64,000 bases of DNA from an uncultured Muribaculaceae bacterium (GTDB lineage: Bacteria; Bacteroidota; Bacteroidia; Bacteroidales; Muribaculaceae): contig CAJUPZ010000001.1 of the NCBI GenBank assembly GCA_910588065.1, positions 62,001 through 126,000 on the forward strand, written 5' to 3'. Of this stretch, positions 36,057 to 45,842 are shown piece by piece (position 1 is the stretch's first letter; each line of letters starts with the position of its first letter). The translations under genes and the position numbers were made by a program. Below the pieces are notes generated by a model, which worked only from the letters and a program-made list of their open reading frames with translations, was not told the origin of the DNA and searched no databases.

Positions 36057-36929
36057 TTAGCCGATGGTGTGGTTGGCAAGGAGCTCCTTGACGAGGTTTT
36101 CGATAGCCTCGTCGTTGTTTTCGAGACGGAGGTTTTCCTTAGCAGTGAACACAACGTTGACAATGTTTTTAACTTTGGTGGGAGAGCCGGGCATACCGAT
36201 CTGTTCGGGGTCGGCATCGACATCGGCGGCGCTCCATTCCTGGATGTGGAGCTCGGGACGTCTGCTGTATATTTCCTTGGCAGAGTCGCTCAGCGCAGCT
36301 ACACCTGAGGGTGATGTGGCGTGTTTGAATTTCATGACGCGCATGGCGTTGCGCGGACGGCATTCAGCGGCAGAGCCGTTAACGGTAACAACACAGGGCA
36401 TCGGAGCCTTGACGGTTTCAACACCGTTTTCGAGGCGGCGTTTCACAACAATGTGACCGTTTTTGATTTCGAGGATATCTTCGGCGTAGGTAACCTGGGG
36501 AAGTCCGAGTTTCTCGGCAATCTGGGGACCCACCTGAGCTGTGTCGCCGTCAATAGCCTGACGGCCACCGAGGATGAGGTCAACCTTACCCATTTTTTTG
36601 ATTGCCTGGGCGAGAGAGTAGGAGGTAGCGAGAGTGTCAGCACCGCCAAGAACACGGTCTGTCAAAACAATGCCGCCGTCGGCACCGCGGAAAATTGCTT
36701 CACGGATAACCTCGCTTGCGCGGGGAAGACCCATAGTGAGGATTGTGACAGTAGAGCCGGGGTTTGCGTCCTTGATACGGAGGGCCTGCTCGAGAGCATT
36801 GAGATCCTCAGGGTTGAAGATGGCGGGAAGAGCGGCTCTGTTGATTGTGCCGTCCTCTTTCATTGCATCTTTGCCCACGTTGCGGGTGTCAGGCACCTGC
36901 TTGGCGAGCACAACGATGTTTAGACTCAT
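36057..36929 (-). CDS. etfB: Electron transfer flavoprotein beta subunit
   Basis: The 290-residue protein begins MSLNIVVLAKQVPDTRNV and contains the AMP/ETF motif ALRIKDANPGSTVTILTMG, DLILGGRQAIDGDTAQVGP and a C-terminal recognition region. It pairs with EtfA. First gene of the operon. Confidence 0.93.
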   Translation of the reverse strand: MSLNIVVLAKQVPDTRNVGKDAMKEDGTINRAALPAIFNPEDLNALEQALRIKDANPGSTVTILTMGLPRASEVIREAIFRGADGGIVLTDRVLGGADTLATSYSLAQAIKKMGKVDLILGGRQAIDGDTAQVGPQIAEKLGLPQVTYAEDILEIKNGHIVVKRRLENGVETVKAPMPCVVTVNGSAAECRPRNAMRVMKFKHATSPSGVAALSDSAKEIYSRRPELHIQEWSAADVDADPEQIGMPGSPTKVKNIVNVVFTAKENLRLENNDEAIENLVKELLANHTIG

Positions 36930-36968
36930 ATTATATTCGGTTTATTAAGTTTTTTCTTTAACAGAGTG

Positions 36969-36976
36969 CAAAGTTA
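36969..36976 (-). promoter_or_regulatory. -7 promoter box of the etfBA operon
   Basis: TAACTTTG on the minus strand, about 40 nt before the etfB start codon. Confidence 0.5.
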
Positions 36977-36999
36977 CACATTTTCAGCGAAAAAGCAAT

Positions 37000-38403
37000 T
37001 CATTCATAGCTGCTTCCGTCAAAACAATGTGTACATACCTTGCATTTAGGCAGCCCGATGGCTTCGATTACATCCTCAATGGAGCTGAATTTCAATGAGC
37101 TGATTTTCAGTTGCTCGCGTATACGCTCCACCATTGTCTCATATTTGGAGCTGCCGGTTTTCGCGTATTCGTCGAGGTGGGCGTCGTGGCTCCCTTCAAG
37201 TTCCTTGATTACACGGCGCGTAATAAGCTCCATCTCGCTTTTGGAAGCTGTGAAGTTGAGGAACTTGCAGGGGTAGATGAGGGGAGGGCAGCTTATGCGC
37301 ATGTGCACTTCCTTTGCTCCTCCCTCGAACAGGTCGGCGACGTTGTCGCGCAGCTGGGTGCCGCGCACAATAGAGTCGTCGCAGAAAATCACCTTTTTGT
37401 CGCGCATGAGCGCTTTATTCGGTATCAGTTTCATTTTTGCAACAAGCTCACGGCGCTCCTGAGTGCTTGGTGTGAAGCTGCGTGGCCATGTGGGGGTGTA
37501 CTTTACAATCGCTCTTTTGTAGGGCACCATTTTTCCTTCGGCATATCCGAGAGCCATGCCGATGCCTGAGTCAGGAATAGCGCTCACGAAGTCGGCACCG
37601 GTAGCGTCTTTCTTGCCCATTGCGCATCCGCAGCTGTAGCGCATCTCATCAACGTTGCGGCCTTCGTACTCACACACCGGGTAGCCGTAGTATGTCCACA
37701 AAAACGCGCAAATCTGCATATCAGATCCGGAAGCCTTGAGCTGACGCATCGAATCTGAAGTGAATTCGACGATTTCTCCCGGGCCGACATTGTAGTGGAC
37801 AGAGAATCCGAGGTTTGGAAAGGCGCATGTTTCGGAGGTAGCGGCAAATGCACCCTCTTTCTTACCTATTATAATAGGTGTGCGTCCAAGGCGGTCGCGT
37901 GCGGCAATGATTCTGTCCTCGAGGAGGAGCAGCATCGAGCAGCTGCCTTTTACTCTGCGATACACGTTTTCGATGCCGGACACATAGTCTGAGCCTTCGC
38001 TGATCAGGGCTGCGATCATTTCAGTGGGGTTGATAATGTCGTAGCTGTGCTCGCAGAAGTGGTGTCCTTTGGCAAGCAGCTCTTTCTCAAGCTCTTTGAT
38101 GTTGTTGATTCGGGCAACTGTCACGATTGCGAATTTGCCGAGGTGGCAGTTGACAATAATCGGCTGGGCATCGGTGTCGCTGATGACACCGATGCCGCAG
38201 TTGCCCGAAAATTCGTCGAGGTCGCTCTCGAATTTTGTGCGGAAATAAGAGTTTTCAATGTTGTGGATGGAGCGGTTGAAAATGCCGTCGTGGCATGTAG
38301 CCATACCGGCACGTTTTGTGCCCATGTGGCTGTTGTAGTCAACGCCATAAAACAGCTCATTTATGCACTTGCCGTTTTTGGCAACTCCAAAAAAACCTCC
38401 CAT
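37000..38403 (-). CDS. purF: PurF-like amidophosphoribosyltransferase lacking the N-terminal cysteine
   Basis: The 467-residue protein keeps the phosphoribosyltransferase half, with the PRPP loop VIFCDDSIVRGTQL near residue 345 and the family context SKYTPTWPRSF-type motif. It begins MGGFFG instead of the usual MCGI, so the catalytic cysteine of the glutaminase domain is absent, and the HNGN-type motif reads ARINN. The C-terminus has a cysteine-rich KCKVCTHCFDGSSYE. It lies 12 nt after purL, consistent with a purine role. It might use free ammonia or be regulatory. I recall the same MGGFFG start in other Bacteroidales, so it is not a local mutation. Confidence 0.8.
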   Translation of the reverse strand: MGGFFGVAKNGKCINELFYGVDYNSHMGTKRAGMATCHDGIFNRSIHNIENSYFRTKFESDLDEFSGNCGIGVISDTDAQPIIVNCHLGKFAIVTVARINNIKELEKELLAKGHHFCEHSYDIINPTEMIAALISEGSDYVSGIENVYRRVKGSCSMLLLLEDRIIAARDRLGRTPIIIGKKEGAFAATSETCAFPNLGFSVHYNVGPGEIVEFTSDSMRQLKASGSDMQICAFLWTYYGYPVCEYEGRNVDEMRYSCGCAMGKKDATGADFVSAIPDSGIGMALGYAEGKMVPYKRAIVKYTPTWPRSFTPSTQERRELVAKMKLIPNKALMRDKKVIFCDDSIVRGTQLRDNVADLFEGGAKEVHMRISCPPLIYPCKFLNFTASKSEMELITRRVIKELEGSHDAHLDEYAKTGSSKYETMVERIREQLKISSLKFSSIEDVIEAIGLPKCKVCTHCFDGSSYE

Positions 38404-38415
38404 AAAACTATAGAA

Positions 38416-41400
38416 TTATTTTGTAGATGTTTTGCTTTCAATCCATTTGCGGGCGTTGATAAACGCGTCGATCCATGGTGTTACCTCATCGTTGCGGTGA
38501 GATGTCGGGTAGTAGCCGCACTGCCAGGGGAAGATTGCTCTTTCGAGGTGGGGCATCATGGCAAGGTGTCTGCCGTCATCGGAGCATATGCCGGCGATCG
38601 CATATCTGCTGTCGTTGGGGTTGCCGGGATATGACTTGTAGCTGTATTTGGCCACAACATTGTAGCTGCTCAGCGGCATAGGCAGGTTGAACCGGCCTTC
38701 GCCGTGGGCAACCCAGATGCCGGTTTTCATGCCGGAGAGGCTGCCGAACATCACTGAGTTGTTTTCCGGTATAGTGACACCGAGGAAGTTGCTCTCGAAT
38801 TTGTGGCTACCGTTGTGCTCCATCCGGGCACGTTTGGGATGAGAGGGGTTGATGAGGTTGAGCTCAATCATCAGCTGGCAGCCGTTGCATATACCGAGGC
38901 TGAGGGTGTCGGTGCGGCTGTAGAACCGTTCGAGGGCTGTCTTAGCCTTGTCGTTCCATTTGAAGCCGCCGGCCCATCCTTTTGCGGAGCCGAGTACGTC
39001 GGAGTTAGAGAATCCGCCGCAGAACACAATCATGTTTACATCGTCAAGGGTCTCACGGCCGCTCATGAGGTCGGTCATGTGGACATCCTTGACATCGAAG
39101 CCGGCAAGGTAAAGCGAGTATGCCATCTCACGGTCGCCGTTAACACCTTTCTCGCGGATTATGGCAGCCTTGACGCCGGACTTGGCGTGGCGGCCGAGAG
39201 CTATGCCGCGGCTTGCGAGCTTGCCGTCGAAGCCTGCGGGGAAGCGGTAACGGATGGGCTGTGATTTGTAGTTTGTGAAGCGTGCGAGCGCATGGCTTTC
39301 TCCGCTCTGCTGACAGTCCATGAGGTATGAAGAGCGATACCACACATCGCGCATATAGTCGATGTCGATGAGCCGCTGGCTCTCCTGATGGTTGATGAGG
39401 AGCACTCTCTCCGAGCAGGTTTTGCCGAGCACCTTTGCTTCGGCTCCGGCCTGGTTGAGAACCTTCATTGCGCTTTCCACGCTGCTGTCGGCGAGCTGAA
39501 GCACAATGGCGGGGTTTTCGGCGAAGAGTATTTTGACAAGGTCTGTCTCGCCGGCTGCGCAGAAAGCTTCTGTGTCGATTTCAATACCGCCGTTGGTGTT
39601 GGCGAAAGCCATTTCAAGAAGAGTGGTGACAAGGCCTCCGGCGCTGATGTCATGGGCGGCGAGGATGCTGCCGCGCTTTACAAGGCGCTGGATGGCATCG
39701 AAGGTGGCAACGAACTGCGCAGCGTTTTTAACGGTGGGCGCATCTGAGCCGATATGGTTGAGCGACTGGGCGAATGCGCTGCCCCCGAGGCGGAGGCTGT
39801 CGCTTGAGAATCCGACATATACGAGGGTGCTCTTTGTGTTTCGGAGTACGGGTGAAACTGTTTTGCGCACGTCGCTTACCTCTCCGGCTGCAGAGATGAT
39901 TACTGTGCCGGGTGCAAATACTCTGTCATCGCCATATTTCTGGGTCATGGACAGGGAGTCCTTGCCGGTGGGGATGTTTATTCCAAGTGCGCAGGCAAAA
40001 TCGCTGCAGGCCTCGACGGCGCGATACAGGGCGGCGTCTTCGCCGGCGTTTTTGCAGGGCCACATCCAGTTTGCGCTGAGCGATATGGAAGAGAGACCTT
40101 TTTTGAGGGGGGCACCCACAATGTTGGTGAGCGCTTCGGCAATAGCCATCACAGAGCCTTTGGCCGAGTCGGCAATAGCTACCTGAGGGGCGTGGCCTAT
40201 AGAGGTTGCGATGCCTTTCTGACCTCGGTAGTCGAGAGCAACAACTCCACAGTCGCTGAGCGGCAGCTGCAGCTCGCCCTGACACTGCTGGCGGGCAACC
40301 TTGCCGGTTACGGAGCGGTCCACTTTGTTGGTGAGCCAGTCTTTGCAGGCAACAGCCTCGAGGCTCAGCACATCGCGGAGGTATTCCTCAATATTGCTGT
40401 CCTGATACTCGGCGTCTTTGTAAGTCTGTGTCTGAGTGGAGTCGGTCATGATGGTTTTGGGGGAGTTGCCAAACATGTCCGCCATAGCGAGGTCAATCGG
40501 TTTGACGCCGTCTGTCTGTTCGAATACGAAGCGGTCGTCGCCTGTGGTCTCGCCCACCACATACAGAGGGCTGCGCTCGCGCTCGGCAATTCGGTTTACA
40601 TATTCGATATCTTTTTCGCGAATCACCAGACCCATGCGTTCCTGGCTTTCGTTGCCGACAATCTCTTTTGCCGAGAGGGTGGGGTCGCCGATGGGTAGCG
40701 CTTCCATGTCGATTTTGCCGCCTGTCGCCTCAACCAGTTCGGAGAGGGCGTTGAGGTGGCCGCCAGCTCCGTGGTCATGGATTGATACAATGGGGTTTGA
40801 ATCGCTTTCCGCGAGAGCGCGGATAACGTTGCTGACGCGTTTCTGCATCTCGGGGTTGGCGCGCTGTATGGCGTTGAGCTCGATAGAGTTGTCGTAGCTG
40901 CCTGTCTCGACAGATGATACAGCACCTCCACCCATGCCGATGCGGTAGTTGTCACCGCCGAGAACCACAACTTTCTGTCCCGGTGCGGGCTCGCCTTTGA
41001 TAGCATCTTTGGCGGCTGCGAAGCCGACACCGCCGGCAAGCATGATTACTTTGTCGTAGGCATATACCTTGCCGTTTTCGCTGTGCTCGAATGTGAGGAG
41101 TGAGCCGCAGATGAGCGGCTGTCCGAATTTGTTGCCAAAGTCTGAGGCTCCGTTGGAGGCTTTTATGAGGATTTCGGCAGGGGTCTGGTAGAGCCACACG
41201 CGGGGATTCATCATCAGTTCCCAGCGATGGTCGGGTGACATGCGGGGGTATGAGGTCATGTACACAGCTGTTCCGGCGATAGGAAGGCTTGCCTTGCCTC
41301 CGCCGAGACGGTCGCGAATCTCGCCGCCGCTGCCTGTCGCCGCTCCGTTGAAGGGCTCAACGGTTGTGGGGAAGTTGTGGGTTTCGGCTTTGAGTGATAT

Positions 41401-42123
41401 AACGGTTTTTACCGGTTTTACATCAAAGTAGTCAGGACGGTCGGGGTTGGTGGGATAGAACTGGTCTATCTCCGGACCTTTGACAAATGCGACATTGTCT
41501 TTGTAGGCAGACACGAGGCCGTTGGGGTTGACCTGCGATGTCTTTTTGATGAGTTTGAAGAGGCTTGAGGGCTTTTCCTCACCGTCGATGATGAATGTGC
41601 CGTTGAAGATTTTGTGTCGGCAGTGCTCGGAGTTCACCTGAGAGAAGCCGAACACCTCGCTGTCGGTGAGAGGACGGCCGAGCTTTTCGGCGAGGCCACG
41701 CAGGTAGTCCTCTTCTTCGGGGCTGAGTGCGAGACCCTCGGCTTTGTTGTACTCAGCGATATCCTCGATGTATACTATAGGCTCGGCGGTGCGTCCGGGG
41801 TTAAAAATAGAACCATTGAGACCGTCGTACACTCTTTCGAGCATTTTGTCATGGCGGGGCGGATTCTCTTTTGAGAGGATGTACTGCTCAATGCGTGTTA
41901 TGCCGGAGATGCCCATGTTTTGGGTTATTTCTACGGCGTTGGTGCTCCAGGGGGTTGTCATTTCCTTGCGCGGGCCTACGAAAATGCCCTTTACAGACTT
42001 GGAAACAAGGGGCTTGGCGCCGTCGAAGAGCCAGGAGAGCTTTTCGTTTTCCTTTTCTGAAAATTGGTGGTCAGTCTCCACGGCGATTACCGTTGAAGTA
42101 CCTTTTTTGAAGAATACTACCAT
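38416..42123 (-). CDS. purL: Phosphoribosylformylglycinamidine synthase PurL (large, single chain)
   Basis: It converts FGAR to FGAM with ATP and glutamine in purine synthesis. The 1235-residue protein carries all parts: an N-terminal linker domain, two AIRS-like ATP-binding halves (SEHCRHKIFNG, KAETHNFPTTVEPFNGAATG, SLSANWMWPCKNAGED) and a C-terminal glutaminase domain with the nucleophile cysteine in LGICNGCQLM and a HGEGRF motif. purF-like follows. The length is normal for the single-chain form. Confidence 0.96.
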   Translation of the reverse strand: MVVFFKKGTSTVIAVETDHQFSEKENEKLSWLFDGAKPLVSKSVKGIFVGPRKEMTTPWSTNAVEITQNMGISGITRIEQYILSKENPPRHDKMLERVYDGLNGSIFNPGRTAEPIVYIEDIAEYNKAEGLALSPEEEDYLRGLAEKLGRPLTDSEVFGFSQVNSEHCRHKIFNGTFIIDGEEKPSSLFKLIKKTSQVNPNGLVSAYKDNVAFVKGPEIDQFYPTNPDRPDYFDVKPVKTVISLKAETHNFPTTVEPFNGAATGSGGEIRDRLGGGKASLPIAGTAVYMTSYPRMSPDHRWELMMNPRVWLYQTPAEILIKASNGASDFGNKFGQPLICGSLLTFEHSENGKVYAYDKVIMLAGGVGFAAAKDAIKGEPAPGQKVVVLGGDNYRIGMGGGAVSSVETGSYDNSIELNAIQRANPEMQKRVSNVIRALAESDSNPIVSIHDHGAGGHLNALSELVEATGGKIDMEALPIGDPTLSAKEIVGNESQERMGLVIREKDIEYVNRIAERERSPLYVVGETTGDDRFVFEQTDGVKPIDLAMADMFGNSPKTIMTDSTQTQTYKDAEYQDSNIEEYLRDVLSLEAVACKDWLTNKVDRSVTGKVARQQCQGELQLPLSDCGVVALDYRGQKGIATSIGHAPQVAIADSAKGSVMAIAEALTNIVGAPLKKGLSSISLSANWMWPCKNAGEDAALYRAVEACSDFACALGINIPTGKDSLSMTQKYGDDRVFAPGTVIISAAGEVSDVRKTVSPVLRNTKSTLVYVGFSSDSLRLGGSAFAQSLNHIGSDAPTVKNAAQFVATFDAIQRLVKRGSILAAHDISAGGLVTTLLEMAFANTNGGIEIDTEAFCAAGETDLVKILFAENPAIVLQLADSSVESAMKVLNQAGAEAKVLGKTCSERVLLINHQESQRLIDIDYMRDVWYRSSYLMDCQQSGESHALARFTNYKSQPIRYRFPAGFDGKLASRGIALGRHAKSGVKAAIIREKGVNGDREMAYSLYLAGFDVKDVHMTDLMSGRETLDDVNMIVFCGGFSNSDVLGSAKGWAGGFKWNDKAKTALERFYSRTDTLSLGICNGCQLMIELNLINPSHPKRARMEHNGSHKFESNFLGVTIPENNSVMFGSLSGMKTGIWVAHGEGRFNLPMPLSSYNVVAKYSYKSYPGNPNDSRYAIAGICSDDGRHLAMMPHLERAIFPWQCGYYPTSHRNDEVTPWIDAFINARKWIESKTSTK

Positions 42124-42163
42124 GCTATGAGATAATGGTTGGTGAAATGGTTTATTTTCGTTG

Positions 42164-42171
42164 CAAAATTA
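42164..42171 (-). promoter_or_regulatory. -7 promoter box of purL
   Basis: TAATTTTG on the minus strand, 40 nt before the purL start codon. Confidence 0.45.
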
Positions 42172-42187
42172 ATGAAAAAATATGGGT

Positions 42188-42736
42188 CTATCGCTCATAA
42201 ATGTCAATTTGTTGGCGACAGACGCTCTCTATTGCGCTTGCGGGCACTATAATTCCTTGTATGGGGGAGCCGGCGAGGTGTATCAGCCAGCCGTCTTTAT
42301 GAGCCGTTGTTTCAGAGACTTGGCTCCAGGGGATAGTGTCAATGGCGGGAGCGGCGCCATCGTAGAGGTTGTACATCATTTCAATGTTTTGGCCTACTGT
42401 GACAAGCAGTTTCTTAGGAGACACCGCTTTTCGTGCCTCGGTAGTGAGGAGTCTGCTCAGACACGCATTCACAACAATGAAGGGGGCAATAAGAAAAACA
42501 GTTATCAGCGCCACGAAAATCATGCGGGTGTCGAAAACGGACGCGCACAGGCAAATGAGAGCCGGAATGGCTATCAACCACCAGTAGCGGGCAAGAGATG
42601 CCTTTACGGCCAGTGCGGTGTATTGACCGGCAGGTGTTTTGAACACACCGGTGCGTATCACGGTGGCCGGAGAAACAAAATCCTCCGTCGTGCACGGGCA
42701 GACGGAGGATTGTGTATGTAGGGAATCAGTCTTCAA
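42188..42736 (-). CDS. Membrane protein with two transmembrane segments, unknown function
   Basis: The 182-residue protein has two adjacent hydrophobic segments (WWLIAIPALICLCASVF and IFVALITVFLIAPFIVV, about residues 52-90). The C-terminal domain has a PH-like strand pattern (KLLVTVGQNIEMMYNLYDG, IPWSQVSETTAHKDGWLI), as in YcxB-type proteins. It overlaps the end of the DUF1015 gene by 11 nt and is the last gene of the fur-purA operon. No function is assigned. Confidence 0.65.
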   Translation of the reverse strand: MKTDSLHTQSSVCPCTTEDFVSPATVIRTGVFKTPAGQYTALAVKASLARYWWLIAIPALICLCASVFDTRMIFVALITVFLIAPFIVVNACLSRLLTTEARKAVSPKKLLVTVGQNIEMMYNLYDGAAPAIDTIPWSQVSETTAHKDGWLIHLAGSPIQGIIVPASAIESVCRQQIDIYER

Positions 42737-43973
42737 GTTTGTGTATAACTAAGCCGGAGCGGAGTTTGGGTTCAAACCATGTTGTTTTCGGGGGCATGAT
42801 GTTGCCGGAGTCGGCAATGTCCATCAGCTGCTTCATGGACACAGGGTAGAGGGCAAGGGCAAGAGCCATTTCGCCGGAGTCGACTCTGCGCTGCAACTCG
42901 GAGAGCCCACGAATGCCACCGACAAAGTCGATGCGTTTGTCGCTGCGGAGGTCATGTATTCCGAGAATGTCGCGTAAAATCAGGTTGCTTGAAATGGTAA
43001 CGTCAAGCACACCGATGGGGTCGCTGTCATCATATCTTCCGGGCTTTGCTGTGATGCTGTACCATTGGCCGTCGAGATACAGGGCGAAGTTGTGGAGGGC
43101 TGTGGGTGTGTGGATTTTGTTGCCCATCGGCTCTACCACAAAATCCTTGTCGAGCGCGGCGAGGAACTGCGGCGGAGTGAGACCGTTGAGGTCGCGCACC
43201 ACTCTGTTGTAGTCTATAATCTTGAGATGGGAGGCCGGGAATGCTACAGCGAGGAAGTAATTGTATTCCTCATCGCCTTTGTGGTTGGGGTTGGCTTTCG
43301 CTTTCTCATTACCCACAAGCGCGGCGGCAGCGGTGCGGTGGTGGCCGTCAGCGATGTACAGATAAGGGATTTTGTCAAATTCAGCCGTTATGGAGTTTAT
43401 GGTGTCGTCATCATCGATAACCCAGAAGTGGTGGCCGAAGCCGTCGGGGGCTACAAAGTCGTATTCAGGGGCGCTTGCGGTGACTTTGCGGATTATATCC
43501 TCAAGCACCTCGTTGTCGGGGAAGGCGAAGAAAACAGGCTCTACATTTGCGTTGTTGATACGCACATGCTTCATTCTGTCCTCTTCTTTGTCGCGGCGGG
43601 TGAGCTCGTGCTTTTTAATGCGTTCGCTCATGTAGTCGTCCACATTCGCTGCTATCACAATGCCGTACTGGGTGCGGCCGTCCATAGTCTGCGCGTAGAC
43701 GTAGTAGTGCTCCTTCTCGTCCTGAACGAGCCAGCCGTTTTGCTGGAAGGCGTTGAAGTTTTCGGAGGCTTTGTCGTACACTTTCGGGTCATGTTCATCA
43801 GTACCGGGCTCGAAGTCGATTTCGGGTTTGATGATGTGGTAGAGCGATTTTGGGTTGCCGTGAGCCTCGCTGCGGGCCTCTTCAGAATTGAGGACATCGT
43901 AGGGGCGTGAGGCAACTTCAGTCACCATCTCTTTCGGTGGGCGTACACCCTTAAAGGGTTTTACTTTTGCCAT
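42726..43973 (-). CDS. DUF1015 protein
   Basis: This 415-residue protein belongs to DUF1015, starting with FKGVRPPKEMVTEVASRPYDVL and containing YIADGHHRTAAAAL and YNYFLAVAFPASHLKIIDYNR. The HHR motif is the hallmark of the family. Biochemical role unknown. It follows purA after 44 nt. Confidence 0.88.
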   Translation of the reverse strand: MAKVKPFKGVRPPKEMVTEVASRPYDVLNSEEARSEAHGNPKSLYHIIKPEIDFEPGTDEHDPKVYDKASENFNAFQQNGWLVQDEKEHYYVYAQTMDGRTQYGIVIAANVDDYMSERIKKHELTRRDKEEDRMKHVRINNANVEPVFFAFPDNEVLEDIIRKVTASAPEYDFVAPDGFGHHFWVIDDDDTINSITAEFDKIPYLYIADGHHRTAAAALVGNEKAKANPNHKGDEEYNYFLAVAFPASHLKIIDYNRVVRDLNGLTPPQFLAALDKDFVVEPMGNKIHTPTALHNFALYLDGQWYSITAKPGRYDDSDPIGVLDVTISSNLILRDILGIHDLRSDKRIDFVGGIRGLSELQRRVDSGEMALALALYPVSMKQLMDIADSGNIMPPKTTWFEPKLRSGLVIHKLED

Positions 43974-44017
43974 AACGTAATGTTTTTAAGGTATTTGATT
44001 TGTGGTGTAGGCAATTG

Positions 44018-45289
44018 TTATTTATTGCGTTCGATGGTTTGCTGACGGTCGGGGCCGACGCTTACTATGGCAATAGGTGTAGCGAGTTCTTTTTCAAGGA
44101 ATGCGATGTAGTCGTTGAATTCCTTTGGAAATTCTGTCTCGCTTTTCATCTTTGTCATGTCAGTTTTCCATCCCGGCAGGGTTACATATACCGGTTTGAT
44201 ATCTATGCCTTCGACAGTGTAGGGGAAGTCAGTGACTTCCTCACCGTTGATTTCGTAGGCCACGCAGGCTTTGATTTCATCAAATCCGTCGAGTACGTCG
44301 CTTTTCATCATGATGAGCTTGGTCACTCCGTCAACCATTATGGCGTAGCGTAGAGCCACAAGGTCAATCCAGCCGCATCGGCGTTCGCGTCCTGTCACAG
44401 CTCCGTATTCGTGGCCGAGGTCGCGGATGCGTTTGCCGGTTTCATCGAACAGCTCGGTGGGGAATGGTCCGCTGCCGACACGGGTGCAGTATGCCTTGAA
44501 TATGCCGAATACCTCACCTATTTTATTTGGAGCCACACCGAGTCCGGTGCAGGCGCCGGCGGTGACGGTGTTTGAGGATGTAACGAAGGGATAGGATCCG
44601 AAATCCACATCGAGCAAAGTTCCCTGAGCGCCTTCGCAGAGCACCTTTTTGCCATCGGCCAGTGCACGGTTGATAACAAATTCGCTGTCAACAATGTCGT
44701 ATGTTTTGAGATATTCGATTGCATCGAGCCATTTTGCCTCAGCTTCTGAGAAGTCAGGGTTCTCGCCCATTGCATTGAGCTGAGCCACATGGCGGTTTCT
44801 CGCGGCTTCATAGCGCTGCATGAAGTCGGGGGCGAGGGCATCACCGAGCCTCAGGCCGTTGCGGCTGATTTTGTCGGTGTATGTGGGGCCGATGCCTTTA
44901 CCTGTTGTTCCGATCTTTGCTCCGCCTTTGGCTTTTTCATTGGCAGCGTCAAGAAGACGGTGGGTAGGCATTATCAGATGCGCTTTCTTGGATATTTTGA
45001 GGAGAGGACGGATGTCCACGCCTGATTCACCGAGGGCTTCAGCTTCTTCGCGGAATAGAACCGGGTCAAGCACCACACCGTTGCCGATGATATTTGTGCG
45101 TCCCTGCTGGAATATGCCTGAGGGTATTGAGCGGAGCACATATTTCTTGCCCTCGAATTCGAGAGTGTGGCCGGCGTTGGGTCCACCCTGGAATCGCGCC
45201 ACAAGGTCGTAGCGGGGTGTGAGCACGTCAACAACTTTTCCTTTTCCTTCGTCGCCCCATTGGAGGCCGAGTAACACGTCGACTTTCAT
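44018..45289 (-). CDS. purA: Adenylosuccinate synthase PurA
   Basis: It joins IMP and aspartate using GTP in AMP synthesis. The 423-residue protein starts with the P-loop-like LLGLQWGDEGKGKVVD and has GPNAGHT, GTTGKGIGPTYTDK, GAQGTLLDVDFGSYPFVTSS and TGRERRCGWIDL. It overlaps the fur stop by 4 nt (ATGA). Confidence 0.96.
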   Translation of the reverse strand: MKVDVLLGLQWGDEGKGKVVDVLTPRYDLVARFQGGPNAGHTLEFEGKKYVLRSIPSGIFQQGRTNIIGNGVVLDPVLFREEAEALGESGVDIRPLLKISKKAHLIMPTHRLLDAANEKAKGGAKIGTTGKGIGPTYTDKISRNGLRLGDALAPDFMQRYEAARNRHVAQLNAMGENPDFSEAEAKWLDAIEYLKTYDIVDSEFVINRALADGKKVLCEGAQGTLLDVDFGSYPFVTSSNTVTAGACTGLGVAPNKIGEVFGIFKAYCTRVGSGPFPTELFDETGKRIRDLGHEYGAVTGRERRCGWIDLVALRYAIMVDGVTKLIMMKSDVLDGFDEIKACVAYEINGEEVTDFPYTVEGIDIKPVYVTLPGWKTDMTKMKSETEFPKEFNDYIAFLEKELATPIAIVSVGPDRQQTIERNK

Positions 45290-45804
45290 AATCTGTTGTG
45301 TTGTTTCTTTACATTAGTAGTGTTTTCTTTCGAGCTGTGGGTATCGGCTGCGGTGCGGCTTTTTCTGGCGCATCTCGAGCATACGCCGTAGATGTACAGG
45401 TCGGCGTATGAAGGCCGGAAGGTTCCGAACCGCAGCGAGGAGAGCATGGTGTCGATGTTCTGATCCTTGATTTCGCGCACTTTGCCGCAGCGGGTGCACA
45501 CAAGGTGGTGGTGGTTCGACAGCCCGGCTATTTTTTCGTAGCGCGCGGGCTGCCTGCCGAATGTGCGGCGGCGAACCAAAGATGCTTCAGCAAGGAGCTC
45601 AAGAGTGTTGTACACAGTTGTGCAGCTCACATGATATCCATCGGCGTGAAGGGCGGCGTGAAGAACCTCGACTGTAAAGTGGTCTGACATGTCAAACACT
45701 TTTTCCAATATGGCGTATCGCTCCGGTGTCTTGCGCAATTTGTGTTGCGTAAGATATCGGGTCAGCGCTCCCATTGCAGCCGTTTTGGTTTTATCGTCGC
45801 TCAT
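45286..45804 (-). CDS. fur: Fur-family metalloregulator
   Basis: The 172-residue repressor has a winged helix (LRKTPERYAILEKVFDM; SCTTVYNTLELLAEASLVRR) and a metal-binding C-terminal half (NHHHLVCTRCGKVREI, then CSRCARK, four cysteines for a structural zinc). Fur, Zur or PerR specificity cannot be decided. The -7 box at 45811-45818 puts transcription start next to this ATG, so the mRNA would be almost leaderless unless ATG 45774 is the true start. It heads the purA operon. Confidence 0.85.
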   Translation of the reverse strand: MSDDKTKTAAMGALTRYLTQHKLRKTPERYAILEKVFDMSDHFTVEVLHAALHADGYHVSCTTVYNTLELLAEASLVRRRTFGRQPARYEKIAGLSNHHHLVCTRCGKVREIKDQNIDTMLSSLRFGTFRPSYADLYIYGVCSRCARKSRTAADTHSSKENTTNVKKQHNRL

Positions 45805-45810
45805 CGCTTA

Positions 45811-45818
45811 CAAAATTA
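45811..45818 (-). promoter_or_regulatory. -7 promoter box of the fur-purA operon
   Basis: TAATTTTG on the minus strand, immediately upstream of the annotated fur start. Confidence 0.4.
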
Positions 45819-45842
45819 TACATTCTGCGCGATTTACCCAAA

